Assembly: GCA_003313425.1 (NCBI GenBank)
Contig: NHZP01000012.1
Coordinates: 806,001-870,000, forward strand
Direction: 5' to 3'
DNA from: Pseudopyrenochaeta lycopersici
Taxonomy: Eukaryota > Ascomycota > Dothideomycetes > Pleosporales > Pseudopyrenochaetaceae
Length of the DNA: 64,000 nucleotides
Shown here: in pieces, positions 45,672-58,144 of the stretch
How the letters are laid out: each line of letters starts with the position of its first letter
Numbering within the stretch: position 1 is the stretch's first letter
Notes under the pieces: model-generated
Databases searched by the model: none
What the model saw: the letters and a program-made list of their open reading frames with translations, nothing else
What the model was told of the DNA's origin: nothing
Position numbers and translations under genes: made by a program

Positions 45672-47420
45672 ATGAGCTCAATCGAGGCTGCAATTGCAGC
45701 TATAGAATCGCTGAAGCCTGGAGAAAAATTTAGTTATTAAGAAATTACAAAAAAGTATTGCTGTAACCGTACAACGCTCGCGCGGAGACACTAAGGAGTA
45801 TCAGGCTCACGCAACACCAAGGCAGAAAATTAACAAGCTCTCTACCCCTATTAAGAGCAGGAGCTCTTACACTACATTAAACACCTTACAGAGCAAGGCT
45901 TACCCCCTACTAAGCCTATAATATAACGCTTTAGCTTACAGATTATAAAAAAAGAGCTTAGTATACACTAGGTTGATCGCTATATCAAGAATCACACAGT
46001 TAAGCTTATCTTAAATTAGGTAACTAGGATTGATTAATCGCGCCACTAAGCTAATTTAGGGGTAAAGTACACCCTCTACTTTAATCTCCTGCGTGATAAG
46101 ATTAGCTAATATAATATTAAGTCTCGTAATATATACAATATAGATAAGAAAGGCTTTATGCTAGGAGTAGTTACTAGGTTAAAGAGGGTGTTTAGTAGGA
46201 GGCTATATAAGAAGCGCAAGATTAAGGCTTATATCTAGGATAGTAGTTGAGAGTAGATAACGCTGCTAGCCTGCGTATGCGCTAATAGATCTGCCCTTAA
46301 GCCTGCCCTTATATATTAATCAGCCTTAAGCTTAATTTAAGACTCGTGGTTACAGGCCTGCAATCCTAAGTCTTATTAAGTCTTTTTTAGCTCCTTAACC
46401 TTAGGATAGACTAACAATAATATAGGCCTAGTATAGCTTAAACAGGTGTTTAATCGCAGGATAAAGGTAAAGGCGCACTCCTCTTATAGGCTCCTTATCC
46501 TTAATAGCCACGGATCTTACCTTATAATAGATTTTATTAAGTACTGCAATTAAAACAAGATCCTCCTTGCAGTGTATCCTTCTTACTTAACTTACACGCT
46601 TTAACTACTAGATGTTGTTATGTTTAAGCCTCTCTTAACAGCTTACTTAAATTAGATCTCAGCCTTTATAGAGAGGTGCTAAGGGCTTACTTTAATAAGT
46701 AAAAGAGACTTTTTTCTACTGTTTATAGCAGCCTAGGAGGACTCCTTTAAGGAATTAACTATCCTTAAGGCGTTTAAAGCTACTAACCTATTACCTTTTA
46801 ATCCTTAGGTAATACTTAAGAGATTTAGCCTCATTAAGGCTCCTAAGGTAATTTTAAGTGATAGTAACTCCTTAGCTTTAAGCGCCTTAAACTAGAGGAA
46901 AACTAAGGGCCTACTACGCCAGGTTGTTAAGGATAGACAAGATCCACGAGCTTAAAAGCTGAGCTAGGCCTTCCACTCAATCTTAGTTTAGAAAACGCTG
47001 CTTAAATATAAGGCTTAAGGCCTTAGAGAGGCTCTTATTAATAAGAGGCGACGTAGGAAGCGAGGTAAGGTCCTACTATTAGAGCAGCCTAAAGAGTACT
47101 ATAGTAGTGCTGTATTCTAGTCTCTAAGGAAGGTAAAGGAAGCACGTAACTGTCTATAGCAGCAGGAGCTTAAGGAAGAGCAAAAACGACTCTAAAAAAT
47201 TAAAGCAACTAAGCTCTGTAAGGTAAGGAAGCAGGCTAAAGCTAAGGTAAAGGAGATTAGGCGTACTGCGAGGGTTGCAGCTAAGTTATTAAGAGAGAAG
47301 GAGAGAGCTTAAAAGGCTAAGGATTAAGCCTCTCAAGCAGCTGCTCGTAGGACTTAAAAACGACTTCAAAACGCTCTTAAAATTACCTAAAAGGGGAACA
47401 AGATAAGGTTTAAGGCTGCT
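45672..47420 (+). pseudogene. RIP-inactivated pogo/Fot1 transposase
   Basis: Begins at ATG 45672 with MSSIEAAIAAIESLKPGEKF, the usual N-terminus of Fot1-like transposases. A Psq/CENP-B-like helix-turn-helix region follows (KYCCNRTTLARRH). EQELLHYIKHLTEQGLPP is a well-conserved segment before the DDE_1 catalytic domain. The frame is cut by many TAA/TAG codons, most explained by C-to-T changes at CpA. The DDE domain is present only as mutated remnants up to about 47400. No functional product is expected. Confidence 0.85.
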
Positions 47421-47663
47421 ACTTAAGCAATCTTAAAAAATAGAGAGGTTACGCAGCCTGGAGATAGTGGAGGGTCTGCACAAGGCGCAGAGGGCGCTCT
47501 ACCTGCTCGCTCACGACGCAGCAGGGAAATCAACCCTCCAATTAGATTTGAGTAGCTATATATATTTGCACAGGCCCCTAGGCCCCAACACCAAAAAATA
47601 TCGCGTTAATAGCTATTTTGTGAGGCTCAATAGCCTCAAGTTGTGGTGTTGATTTTGGTGGTT

Positions 47664-47708
47664 GGGTGGCTCGTTACGCCGTCTGGCTCGTTACGCCGTC
47701 CACCTCGG
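47664..47708 (-). repeat. Right TIR of pogo-like element
   Basis: Reverse complement of 45582-45626, followed by the second TA at 47709-47710. Confidence 0.9.
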
Positions 47709-47736
47709 TAAGCGAGCGAGAATTGCAACAGCAGCA

Positions 47737-48545
47737 ATGGCGCAACCTGGAGTTTTTCCGCTCATGGAGCTTCCTGGAGGTAAGCCCGCATTTTGAACAA
47801 ACGATTGGTATCGCAGTAATTAATACGTATTCCAGAGCTTCGCAATGCCATATACAACTATTGTCGCACCGACAGTCAAGAGATCTTAGTCTATAACCGC
47901 CATGGTAGCCACCTGAAGAACCGAAACTGTCGAAACAGATCGTTTTACGCGCTAGCACTTGCCAGTCGACAAGTGCGTAAAGAATTTCTCCCAATCTACG
48001 CTCAGGGTTTTTCTCATCGCGTACGGTGCTCTGATGTTGCCGAGTACATACGCACCTTTCTTGCACAGGAGAAGCTTCTGACAGGGACAATCGCCATCGA
48101 CTTGGCGGACTCGGCTGAGTTGAACACAAATCCAGTCAATGTCGCACCACTAATTCGACTCTGTAAGAAGAACCGTGCTCTAAACCTAGTCGTTACGCGC
48201 GTAGGCGTGCATGGAGATGGGGTTCCTGTTCATGGAGGTGGGGTGCAATCCTTGCTGGAATACTGCATCACCGCACCCACAACTGTCGAAGGCATGAAGT
48301 GGTCGCGATATTTTGACAAAGCGGTCGCAGAGCTCTGGGTCAACCCTATAATGACGTCGATGCCTTCCAGATCGTATTGTCGAGTTCAGGTAGTTGTCAA
48401 GTCAGCTTATAGTGAGTGGTGGATGGGATTACCGCACCAAGAATCAACGTGCCCGGCACACCATAATGTTGTAACCTGGGCGAAAAAGACAGGTTATCAT
48501 TCTTCGTGGAGGCTGGGAAGGCTGCAAGTGCGCAATATGAGATAG
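47737..48545 (+). CDS. 2EXR/F-box-like protein, 250 aa
   Basis: Join 47737-47779 and 47836-48545; the 56-bp intron (GTAAGC...CCAG) splits the Glu codon of MELPGELRNAIYNYC, the first block. LASRQVRKEFLPIYAQ is the second block. VAEYIRTFLAQEKLL parallels the DTARFVETFYN segment of the gene at 41504. LIRLCKKNRALNLVV is the conserved helical part after it. The gene is intact despite a transposon ending 28 bp before its ATG, so its promoter may now lie in the element or be lost. Function unknown. Confidence 0.7.
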
Positions 48546-48664
48546 ATTTTGTAGATTGCTGCGGCTAAGTCGTATTGGACCCGAGTACAGTACGAGAATA
48601 TATTTCATTGAGTCTGGTATCGTACAAATATTTGAATGGCACAACAAGTTCATACCACGAAACT

Positions 48665-49777
48665 CTAGCCCTGCTGCCAAAATTTAGTAGTATGTCCTTC
48701 AAAACTCACGCCATCTATCTCACTGATCTCACTGTTACTCAACCGCCACCCAAGCGCTTCGCAGTTACTCTGCGCTTGTTCCACCTTTCTAACGCCCACC
48801 ACTGGCGTAATTCCCTTGCACATGTTGTAATTGAGCGCTACCGCGCTGATGCTGACGCCCCTCTTATCACCAATCTTCTTTAATAACGCGTTGATCGGCT
48901 CAATATCCGCCATGTTATAGCTCGAAAACCGATATTCCTTTGGTGGTGGATTGTCTTTTGTGTACTTGCCCGTCAGTCTCCCCTGTGCAAGAGACGAGTA
49001 GGATTGCAAGACGATGCTGCGCTCTTTACACGCTTGTAACAACCCAGAAATTTCCGGCAACCGTCGCAGCACCGAGAACTCGACTTGATTGATTGCTAGC
49101 GGGACACCGTATCTCGCCAATTCTTCTTCCATCTTTACCATGTCTTCGAGACTGTAATTTGCTACGCCAACAACCTTGGCAAGACCCTTATTAACACATT
49201 CAGCCATGCCCTGGGCGATCATGGAGATGCTTTGCGCGTGGATGGGGCCATGGACGAGATATATGTCCACATAATCTAGCCCAAAATTTTTGAGGCTCGT
49301 CTGGAGTTTCTTGAGCGGTGCGTCAACAGGGTGCAATATGTCTTTCATTTGTGGGACGACATAGTATTTGGTTTGCATGACGAAACTCTCCCTCGGCAGC
49401 CCCTTCACTAGACGTCCACAAATTGACTCGCTTTCGCCTGTGCCATAGACTTGTGCTGTGTCAATAAAGTTTACACCTTTCTCAAGACAGTGTTTCCAGG
49501 CTTCAATGACAGCCGGCTCTTCACTCGGATCCCAATGCCAGGTTGCCTTGTCGCCCCAGGACCATGCGCCAATGCAGAGAGGCGGCGCTTGAACATCGCC
49601 ATTCTTGCCTTTATAGGTCACTTTAGTAGAGGCACTAGGGACCCAGTCCTCTGGCATGACACTAGCGAGGCCATCAAAGGAAGGGTCCACGGGGTTTGGT
49701 TTGGTATGTGAGCCGGAGTGGATGCCGCTCACAGCCGACATGCCCGACGACAAGCCAGCTTGAAGGACGTGTTGCAT
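48665..49777 (-). CDS. Aldo/keto reductase, 370 aa
   Basis: Single exon from ATG at 49777. Residues 1-50 are an N-terminal extension without clear signal. The (beta/alpha)8 barrel follows, with the catalytic tetrad visible: Asp106 (FIDTA), Tyr111 (VYGTGESE), Lys137 (QTKYY) and His176 (YLVHGP). GVANYS and LPLAINQVEFS-like VPLAINQVEFS are later AKR motifs. VALNYNMCKGITPVVGVR is the cofactor-binding end. The enzyme would reduce aldehydes or ketones with NADPH in the cytosol. Its sequence is closer to the AKR group of plant and fungal pyridoxal-reductase-like proteins than to xylose reductases. Substrate unknown. It ends 119 bp from the stop of the convergent gene at 48545. Confidence 0.85.
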   Translation of the reverse strand: MQHVLQAGLSSGMSAVSGIHSGSHTKPNPVDPSFDGLASVMPEDWVPSASTKVTYKGKNGDVQAPPLCIGAWSWGDKATWHWDPSEEPAVIEAWKHCLEKGVNFIDTAQVYGTGESESICGRLVKGLPRESFVMQTKYYVVPQMKDILHPVDAPLKKLQTSLKNFGLDYVDIYLVHGPIHAQSISMIAQGMAECVNKGLAKVVGVANYSLEDMVKMEEELARYGVPLAINQVEFSVLRRLPEISGLLQACKERSIVLQSYSSLAQGRLTGKYTKDNPPPKEYRFSSYNMADIEPINALLKKIGDKRGVSISAVALNYNMCKGITPVVGVRKVEQAQSNCEALGWRLSNSEISEIDGVSFEGHTTKFWQQG

Positions 49778-50412
49778 CGTTGGAGCTTCGTAAATCTAGT
49801 TTGAATAATGCGAAAAAAAATCAAATTAGGAGTAAAGCCACGATGATTGAACGGAGCAGGATGCTCCATTTAAGAAAGCTTGATTGTGTCCACCTGCCAC
49901 TTGGTAGTAAGCCAATGTCACAAGAGAACTTTGTGTATGATGTATTAATGATCCGTATATGGCTGCCCCATCGCACGCATACCCGTCATTTCTACATACA
50001 ATAGATATTAATTCAAGGGGTTCGAGGGGCAAGACAGTTCATTTGTAGTGTTGTTGTAGGAATGAACGAAAGGTGATGTCATCCCACAAAAATAGCTCAT
50101 GTATTATTTGACTACCGAAGGTCAGATGCCTTGAGACAGGTCAAATTCCGAATTAAATATCCAATTTCCCTAAATCCACAGAGAAGTACTTCTGCTCTGG
50201 TCAACTACAGCAGTGTGTGAATCCCCGTCATAAGCCATGCTAGTGTCGTGCAAATAGTTCCATCTTGGCCTTCAATGTCAGGAAAATAATTGTTATTCTT
50301 GCTTAAAAACCCAAACTCGATGACCAGAAATGACAATTCAAACAGGTGGAATAAAACAAAAACTGGGTATTGAAGTTAAAACAGGTTATCGTACAAACTA
50401 CTCCAGTCCTCA
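49778..50412. other. Intergenic region
   Basis: About 635 bp between the reductase start and the 3' end of a permease gene. Probable reductase promoter; nothing else recognised. Confidence 0.45.
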
Positions 50413-52053
50413 CTACAACACGCTATTATCAGCACAAGTAAATGCCCCATTCACCGACTGATTAGGATCCGCAAAGACAGCCAGCAGCGCATCAATACTC
50501 GCATACATGCCTGGAATCATCATAAACCACACCAATATCATGATAAACACGTTGAATGCCGCAGTGGCCAGTTTTTTGCCACTGGAGCGCCACTTCCCGT
50601 GCCAATTCAGATGAAACCAGAACAACACTGTAACGCCCCAAGTGAACCAGGAGAGAAGCAGTGAAGATGATATGTTGAGCAGCGAGTTGAAGACGGGGAT
50701 GGCGTTGGCGAGGATCCATACTACGACCCAGAAGAGCGTGACGGAGAAGAGCCACACAGCTCTTTCAGTCGTTTTGCTAGTCTGGGGGAGCGTGAGAGAA
50801 GAGCGGCGACCCCGCGACGGGTCAGATACAATAGAACGTCTGCGTACGTTACTGCTATTATCGGTCTTATTTCGCCTCATGATGTGAATGTGTCGCATGA
50901 AGAAGACGTGAAGATAGCGTGCGGATGTCATTCCAAAGATCAAGCCAGTGCCGAGCAATCCGATGAAGGAGACTGCGTAAGACACTTTCGCCATAGTATC
51001 TTGCAGAGACCCGATTGCAGGAGATGCAACTTGCTCGCCGGATAATGCGTACACAGTTGTCGCCACAATAACGTAGATTGTAGTTGTGATACACTTCTCG
51101 ATAGTAACGGCACGAGGAAAGTCTCGGGAGGGGTTCTCCATCTCTACCAGGATTGTTGGGAACGCCTGATTGCCAGTATAAGCGAAGGCGATATTGAGAA
51201 ATGCAGAAACAGCTTGAGTAAATGATGGGCTGCCGATGGCCTTCAGGTTCAGTGGTAATTCTGGGTTTCTTGGGCCTTGGACCCCTAGTCCGATCATGAC
51301 GATGAGCACGGTTGCAATGATGGAGGCGGTGCATGGCCAGGAGGCCCAGGAGACGAACCGCATGCTGTGAGGTACGCACATAGCCCACATTGCAAGCGCA
51401 GAGACGACTGTGAACACGACTGTGCAGGTGGCATGCCCACTGACGGTGTTGAGTCCGATGGTGAGGGTGATAAGTGCCGATGCACTAATGAGCGCCATAT
51501 TGATAAGAAAACCAATAGCGAAGATACCTTCGACCCACGGTCCGCCGAGAACCCGGCCGTAGTCGACGATGTTGAGCATGTATGGATACTTGCGCCAGTA
51601 CTGAACAAGATTGTAGGCAGTGTACAAACTCAGCATACCCATGACTACGATGCATAGGATACCAGGAAAGAAACCAAGAGTATTGAGCGCCGCTGGTAAC
51701 GACAACATTCCTATACCAACCTCGTTGGTTACGAAGATTATGACGGCTTGGGTGGTGTTGAGTTTCTTTCTGGTGGGTGGTTCTGCGTTTGGTCGTTTAC
51801 TGGCATTTTGGACGTTTGCTATGTCGCCAATATACGAATCGCTATCGGAATTTGAATCGTACTTTTCGCTTTCAGCAGCTTGGGCGTTGTGTAAAGGGTC
51901 TTCAGGATCGTGTGTCGCATCTGCTGCAAAGGGTAGCATGGGACGGTCTGCGGAGATGGGCTTGTCGTTGGGGGCTTTGGGCTTGTCGCTGAGGTTGTTC
52001 TGGTGTCGCTGTGGAAAATCGCCATGGGTCGCAACGGTATCATGTTTGTCCAT
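50413..52053 (-). CDS. Amino-acid permease, AAAP (Aa_trans) family, 546 aa
   Basis: Single exon; first ATG at 52053 (MDKHDTVATHGDFPQ). Residues 1-110 are a polar cytoplasmic tail. TM1 is AVIIFVTNEVGIGMLSLP, with the conserved G-x-G-x-L-x-L-P of the family. About eleven hydrophobic segments follow, including NIVDYGRVLGG after TM2 and NIAFAYTGNQAFPTILVEM in the middle, which fits the F-A-Y-x-G-x-Q motif. The pattern is that of fungal neutral amino-acid permeases like Neurospora mtr. Plasma-membrane proton-coupled uptake of neutral amino acids is inferred. A Ser/Arg-rich cytoplasmic loop (RRRSIVSDPSRGRRSS) could be phosphorylated. Confidence 0.85.
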   Translation of the reverse strand: MDKHDTVATHGDFPQRHQNNLSDKPKAPNDKPISADRPMLPFAADATHDPEDPLHNAQAAESEKYDSNSDSDSYIGDIANVQNASKRPNAEPPTRKKLNTTQAVIIFVTNEVGIGMLSLPAALNTLGFFPGILCIVVMGMLSLYTAYNLVQYWRKYPYMLNIVDYGRVLGGPWVEGIFAIGFLINMALISASALITLTIGLNTVSGHATCTVVFTVVSALAMWAMCVPHSMRFVSWASWPCTASIIATVLIVMIGLGVQGPRNPELPLNLKAIGSPSFTQAVSAFLNIAFAYTGNQAFPTILVEMENPSRDFPRAVTIEKCITTTIYVIVATTVYALSGEQVASPAIGSLQDTMAKVSYAVSFIGLLGTGLIFGMTSARYLHVFFMRHIHIMRRNKTDNSSNVRRRSIVSDPSRGRRSSLTLPQTSKTTERAVWLFSVTLFWVVVWILANAIPVFNSLLNISSSLLLSWFTWGVTVLFWFHLNWHGKWRSSGKKLATAAFNVFIMILVWFMMIPGMYASIDALLAVFADPNQSVNGAFTCADNSVL

Positions 52054-52842
52054 TTTCAACACGTTAAAGACCTACGTTTTGTGTGCACTGATGGATTTAT
52101 CTCAACCGGGGAGGGCGAGTGAGGGAGTGGTGGATAGTGCTTGGGTCTGGAGTGGACCCTGATTGTGGAGGGAGGGTTTATGTAAAGAGGATGTGGGAGA
52201 TAGGTAGCTGTGTATTGAAAGAACTAAGAAGGGAATTTGAGGGGTGAAAAGGGTCTTTGAAACTTTACGTACAATCTGCGCCTGGCCGGTTCCAAGAGCA
52301 GTAGCGTAACGAAGCAACCCATCGGAATCTGACGTAGTTGTACAGAGAATAGCCAAGGAGAGAAATTGCAACGGCCTCTGACTTATGTGGAGCAAGACAG
52401 TGTTGTGGGTCAGCCAAGGCGCCTTATGTTCGTACGAAGGTTTTAAGTGCGTTGTGGTTCTCAAGAGTGAAGTCGGCCTCGAAACGGATTCGACGTTTGT
52501 GAAGACCACTCACATGTTTATCTCTCCCAAGATGCAGGTCCATTAGGTTCCCAAGGTTCAACATTGGAATGAAATAACCAGGTGATGTCGCTGTGTACTA
52601 GTAGACCGGCGTCGGGAGTGGCCGCTAATGGGAGCCGCATCTGCCCTTGCGTACGCCAAGCGTGGCGAACACTACACACAACATCCCCCTTGAGTATCCG
52701 AAGGACAAATCGTTGTTTATCCTTTGCGGACATTTTCTAGTTTCCCCCCACTCGCGCTAAGTATTCTTTACTATAGAGGAAGAAAATGCCTCTATTAGGT
52801 ATAAATATCCGGCCCCGGGTTACATTTGTGGGTAAAGTATAT
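52054..52842. other. Intergenic region left of copia element
   Basis: About 790 bp. It is the promoter side of the permease gene and was once joined to 58331-58484 before the retrotransposon inserted. It ends with the TATAT target duplication at 52838-52842. Confidence 0.5.
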
Positions 52843-53028
52843 TGTCGCAGGCCAAGGCATCATCTCAGGGAACCTGAGGAAGAACTGCATTAGTAATCTT
52901 GCCATATAATCTCAAGACGTGCGGGGTCAGGTTCACCAGACTAAGACAACAACACACACACAATACAACTCTGCTGTTCATTATTAATTATTTTGACTTC
53001 TCATCATTTTAGCACGTCTAGTGCGACA
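52843..53028 (+). repeat. Left LTR, 186 bp
   Basis: Differs from the right LTR at only four positions by my reading, all C/T or G/A type. Contains an ACAACAACACACACACA tract. Confidence 0.9.
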
Positions 53029-53269
53029 GTTATAAGCCTGGTAGCCCCTTCCTCTGCTACACAGTATTGTTAGTAATAAAATTCGTCGCAGTTACACATT
53101 TCTTATAAAAATAATTCTCCTTATAGAGCTGACACGACTTTCAGCTAATTATGCGGAAAAGAGGGGTTACGAAAAAGTAATATAATAACCCTGTAACGCA
53201 TTTAAAAATAAAGACTTAGAAATTAGCTAAGTTTACACCTTTTTAATAAAAGAAGACGTTATAATAATT

Positions 53270-56200
53270 TTTTAAGATGTTAATTAAGGATTATAATCTT
53301 CCAATACTTAACTTACGCAACGACTGGACTGACTAGATTAACTTAATTAAGGACCTTACTGTATAAAATAATGTCTAGAACTACTGCGACCTTAAAGGTA
53401 TTAAAAACTTAGTCTTTACTATTACTAAACTACTAGACTTAGTAAGCAAAGATATAATCTAGAAGTACTACAGCCTTTAAGCTATCTATAATAGTAAGAG
53501 GAAGAAGTATAATAAGGTCTCTAAGCGTATTAACATTACTGTCTACTAGGAGTTTAAATAACACTACCTTAGCATCTACACTGTCTGAGGCAAACTTATT
53601 ACGCTAGCTAAGAGTATTCAGCCGACTGTAAAAGACTAGAAACAGAACGTTAGAGCCGAGTTTAAGAAGCTTAAGAAGGGTTATAGTAATATTAGTCTTA
53701 ACAAGTAGCTTAGTTAATAGCCTACTCTCGTTAACAACGCGAAGCAGTATAAGATTAAGAATCTAAGCAAGTTATAGATATGCGATGCCTTTATTAAAGC
53801 CTCTCGCGACATTAATCCTCTATTCTATAACTACATAAAGTCTAAAGAAGTATAAGTTAAAAGTAATATATTACTTATTAAAGAGACCGCAGAGGCAATA
53901 GTAATAATCTCTAGGGTATTCATTACTACTCTTAATAAGATTAATCTAAACTATTCTAGCACTAGATCTGTAGCAATTAATAACCTAAGTAATTCTAGCT
54001 TAGATAAGACTGGTGATAATGCTAATATTATAATTATACAGAAGGTATAGAATAAAATTAACAAGACCCTCCAGTCCTACTGTAGGCTAAATCTAACTCT
54101 TTCTAATAAGAGAATTATAATAAGCTTCTATATTAAGTAGTTTAGGACTATAGCACTGCTAAGCGAAAAGACTGCGAGAGGGTAAGCTGTATACGCTACC
54201 CTTTAAGGTAGAAAGTATAGTTATGATTTAGACTCTTTGGACGATAGAGATTTACAGCTAAAGTAGAAAAGGCAAAGGGACGACTCTACTCTAATAGTAA
54301 CTAATTTACCTATAACTCTTTGCGACTGCGTTTGTAGGTTACCTTATAAGTACGCAGACTGTTAATATCTTAATCTATTATGTGTACTATTAGCCTAGAT
54401 ACTAATTATTTAAGTCTAGTCTAAAGTTATTAGGGTAATTAAAGGAAGTAAGCGTCTCTAAATAAAGATTAAGAGGAACTTCCTTAGAAATAGGATTGCC
54501 TTACTAAAGTTCTAGCTAGCTAATACCTCTAAAAATTAACCTAAAAAGGAAATAGGGGAAAACGTCACCTTAACCTTAACCTCTGCAATAACTAGGTTAA
54601 GGGTATCATTTGCTACATTAAGGTTTGCGTACAGCACAGCCGCAAAAGACGAGTATAATAACTATTTCCGACTTAATAATTGTGCAGATACATATATCTG
54701 TAATAACCTATCTCGTTTTGCTGTGTATAAACTATTACACGATAAAACTATACGGTTTAGTAACACAGACACGCATATTAAAGGGATAGGAAATGTTACA
54801 GTCTACGTCGACACTCTGTCAGGCCCTAGTCTTATTTAACTTAAGAATGTAGCCTATGTACCTAGTTTCTATTAGAATCTTATTAATATAGATTCTCTTA
54901 AGAAGTAAGGGCTTTTCTTTAACACGAGAACATACTAGATAGAGTACTCAGACAGGTCGAATGTATTTAAAGCAACAAAACACAGCGCATTTTAAGTAGT
55001 TAAACTACATATTAAACATGCTGTCTTTAAAGTAAAGACTTATATAGAAGCAGTAAAAGCTTTTACTACAGTAAGGAGGTCACAGACGCCTTAGATTGCT
55101 GTAGCATTTATAGATATCTAGCATGCGAGATTAGGACATATTAGGAAGGAGGCTCTTAAGCACGTGCTGTAAGTAGTTAAAGGAGTTATACTTAGCACTC
55201 GCGACTTTTAACAGACCTTAGATCTCTGTCCTAAATACTAACTTAGATAAGCTTATTAACAGATTTCACGAATTCTGATATAGAGAGGAACTTATCTATT
55301 TAAGAAAGTTTATCTAGACCTTATTTATATAGAGGAAGCATTTAATCTTAATGTATAGGTTGTCTACTTCTACTGTAACTACTTAGTATACTATATTTCC
55401 TTTAATATCCTAAATAAAACTTAAGAAGAACTAGTTTCTATAACGTAGGAGTTCCTTGCGCTTATAAATAACAGCTAGGGCTTTACTACACGATATATCT
55501 AATTAGATAGTAAGAGAGGCCTAGGCTAAACGTGGAAGGACCTCATAATTATAAAGGGCATTACGTTTAACCTATCTCTACTAGACACTCTAGATTAGAA
55601 CAGTCCTGCTAAACGTTCTAGGGGGGTAATTATAGCTATCGCGCGTAAACTTCGTATACAGAGCAGACTACCTCACAAACTCTAGCTGTACCTCGTTGCG
55701 CACGCTACTTAACTTCTTAATTACATTCTAGTACAGAGGAAACGATAGTAAACGCCTTTTAAGATAGTCTATGGCCGTAAACTAAATCTTGTGTATCTTA
55801 AAATTATTAGATCTCTAGCGTACGTCCTTATTAAGAATAAAAGGGACTGTCCTGCGAGAGCTAAGCTACAAGAGAAAGCTATTAAAGGCTAGCTTATTAG
55901 GCTAGACGCAACTAATATCTATAAAGCCTGGATCCTACACTTAGATTATGTTATTAGATCTTAGGATATGTAAATAGATAAGAAAGTTATATATAATCTA
56001 CAGCTTATTATAAGCCTCCCTAAGTCCGTATACACGCTCTTAATTATTATTAACGAGATTAATTTAGACAAGACTAATGCAGAACTACTTCTAATTATGT
56101 AAGACGTAACAGTTTCTAATCCTAATTTAGTCTAATATAAAGTACTGTTATAGTTCCTTCCTATAATATAATCTCTATCTACATAAATAATTTCTAATAG

Positions 56201-58090
56201 GACACAAAGTTACGCAGATAGGCTATAACTACAGCTATACCTAACTCTAATGTTACTTAAATCGCGTTAGCCTAGCACAATAACACAAGCCTTTCTAAGA
56301 ATAGGGATAGGCTACCATATAGTAAACTTAGTTTAGTCACACCTTACTGCACGTTAGGTGCAGAAGTAGGCACGTTGTTAAGCCTATGCCTTACGACTTG
56401 AACGTGTAAAGCTAGGACAACAAATAGCCTACGCCTTCGCATTAGCACGGTTAATCCATACTTACTGAAGAGACTTAGTACTACTGCTAGACTTTTAGCA
56501 TCAGCTAAAGCAGTATCTAGAGAAAGAAGAGTTTAGACGTACTACAGACGCTAAGATTAAGTTACTTAAAGAGAAGAAAACTTTTAAACTAGTTAATTAC
56601 CTAGAGTATAAACAAGTGCTGCTACTTAAATAGGTTTTTACTTATAAACTTAATAACGCTAGATACCTTATTTGTTATAAAGCACGAATATATGTAAGAG
56701 GCGATCTCTAACACAACATTACTAATAACATCTATACAGCTACTAGCGCATATCGTAGTTTCCGCATCCTTATAGCACTCGTCTGTACGTTTAGGCTTCT
56801 CTGTTATTAAATTAACTTTAAGAACGCCTTCGTTAACGCAGATATAGACGACGAGATCTATACTACTTATCTACTAGGGTATAGAACGCCAGGAAGGGTT
56901 TAGAAACTGCTTAAAGCGCTGTATAGGCTGCGTAAATTACTAAAGCTATAGTTTAATAAACTTATATTATTCCTTAAGAGTCTAGGATTTAATTATTACC
57001 TAGATAAGCTATACATACTTATTAATAACGAAACAGAACTCATCTTATTTCTCTATATAGATAATCTTCTTATTATTGCACGATAAGAATATATTTACTA
57101 GATTAACTAATTTAAGACAGTAGTAAATAAAAAGTACAGGATTAAGGATTTAAGCAAAGTAATCTTATTCCTTAATATTAGGATTCTAAGAGATACTAGA
57201 GCTAAAAAGCTTTAGATTTGTTAAGATAGATATATTAATAAAATCTGTACTAAATTTAGAACAGATTAGTTATTAAGAATAGCTACTACGCCTCTTATCT
57301 TATTATGTTGTCCTTAACCTTTTAAAGGTTAGGCTACGATCTAACAGATTACAGAGATGCAGGAAAAGGTAGGCTTAATACTGTATGTAGTAGTAGTATT
57401 AAGACTAGATATCTCCTTTACAGCTAGCTAGTTAAGTTAGTTCGCTATAAACCCTTTACTAGAGCATTTGCGGTGCGTAAATTAAGTACTCTTATATCTC
57501 TAGGCTATAAAGTACTATGCTATTAAGTTCTTAGGCTCTGTAAACTACTCTACAGAAGTAGAGACAGGCGATAATAAAGTACTACAGTTATTAAGCGACG
57601 CATCGTTCGCGGATGATCTAGAGACTTAAAAATCTACCTAAGGCTATCTTATAAAGTTATTTAGTAGACCTATTATATAGCAGTCATCTAAATAAAAGAC
57701 TATAACTACCTTAATAACTAAAGCAGAGCTCTTATTACTATTACATACAGCGAGGGAGATAATAGGTCTATACAGACTGTTTAAGCAGATAGAGTTTAAC
57801 CCTAAAAACTAACCTCGCATTCTCTGTAATAATTAATAAATAGTAGGCCTAATCTAGAAAGAGAGACTATAGCTAATATTAAAACTTAAATACGTTAATA
57901 TCTATAACTTCTAGCTTAGACAGATTTACAGAGATAGTAAAGTTGCAGTCTAGTAGGTTCCAACTATAGATATGCCTTTAGATGGCTTTATAAAACCCCT
58001 CTTAACAGAGAAACATATTTACTTTGTACGCTAATTAGGCCTGGTTAATATCTCATCGCGGATTAACCTAGGATATGCATTAGAAGAGGA
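53270..58090 (+). pseudogene. RIP-inactivated copia gag-pol
   Basis: Reading across stops, remnants appear in copia order. A gag-like segment lies at about 53290-54200 and a Cys-rich segment near 54330. The GAG-pre-integrase block HARLGHIRKEAL is near 55120, followed by integrase-like sequence (YGRKLNLVYLK near 55780). The reverse transcriptase occupies about 56600-57250, with LFLYIDNLLIIA in place of the usual YVDD. An RNase H region lies at about 57560-57960. Nearly every Gln and Trp position that could become a stop by CpA-to-TpA change has done so. No product expected. Confidence 0.85.
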
Positions 58091-58144
58091 TAGTCCCTAA
58101 GCTATTTAGATCTTATCTGAAACAGAGTGAAATCTGGGGGGGTG

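Larger units (their letters stand above)
45582..47708 (+). mobile_element. Pogo/Fot1-like DNA transposon, RIP-damaged, 2127 bp
   Basis: Perfect-looking 45-bp terminal inverted repeats (CCGAGGTGGACGGCGTAACG... at left) are flanked on both sides by TA, the target duplication of Tc1/mariner-pogo elements. Inside is a single degraded transposase. The interior, about 45720-47440, is AT-rich with many TAA and TAG codons at positions where related transposases have Gln or Trp. The outer ~130 bp at the left and ~250 bp at the right are not. The element cannot encode a transposase. It inserted 26 bp upstream of the ATG of the gene at 47737. Confidence 0.9.
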
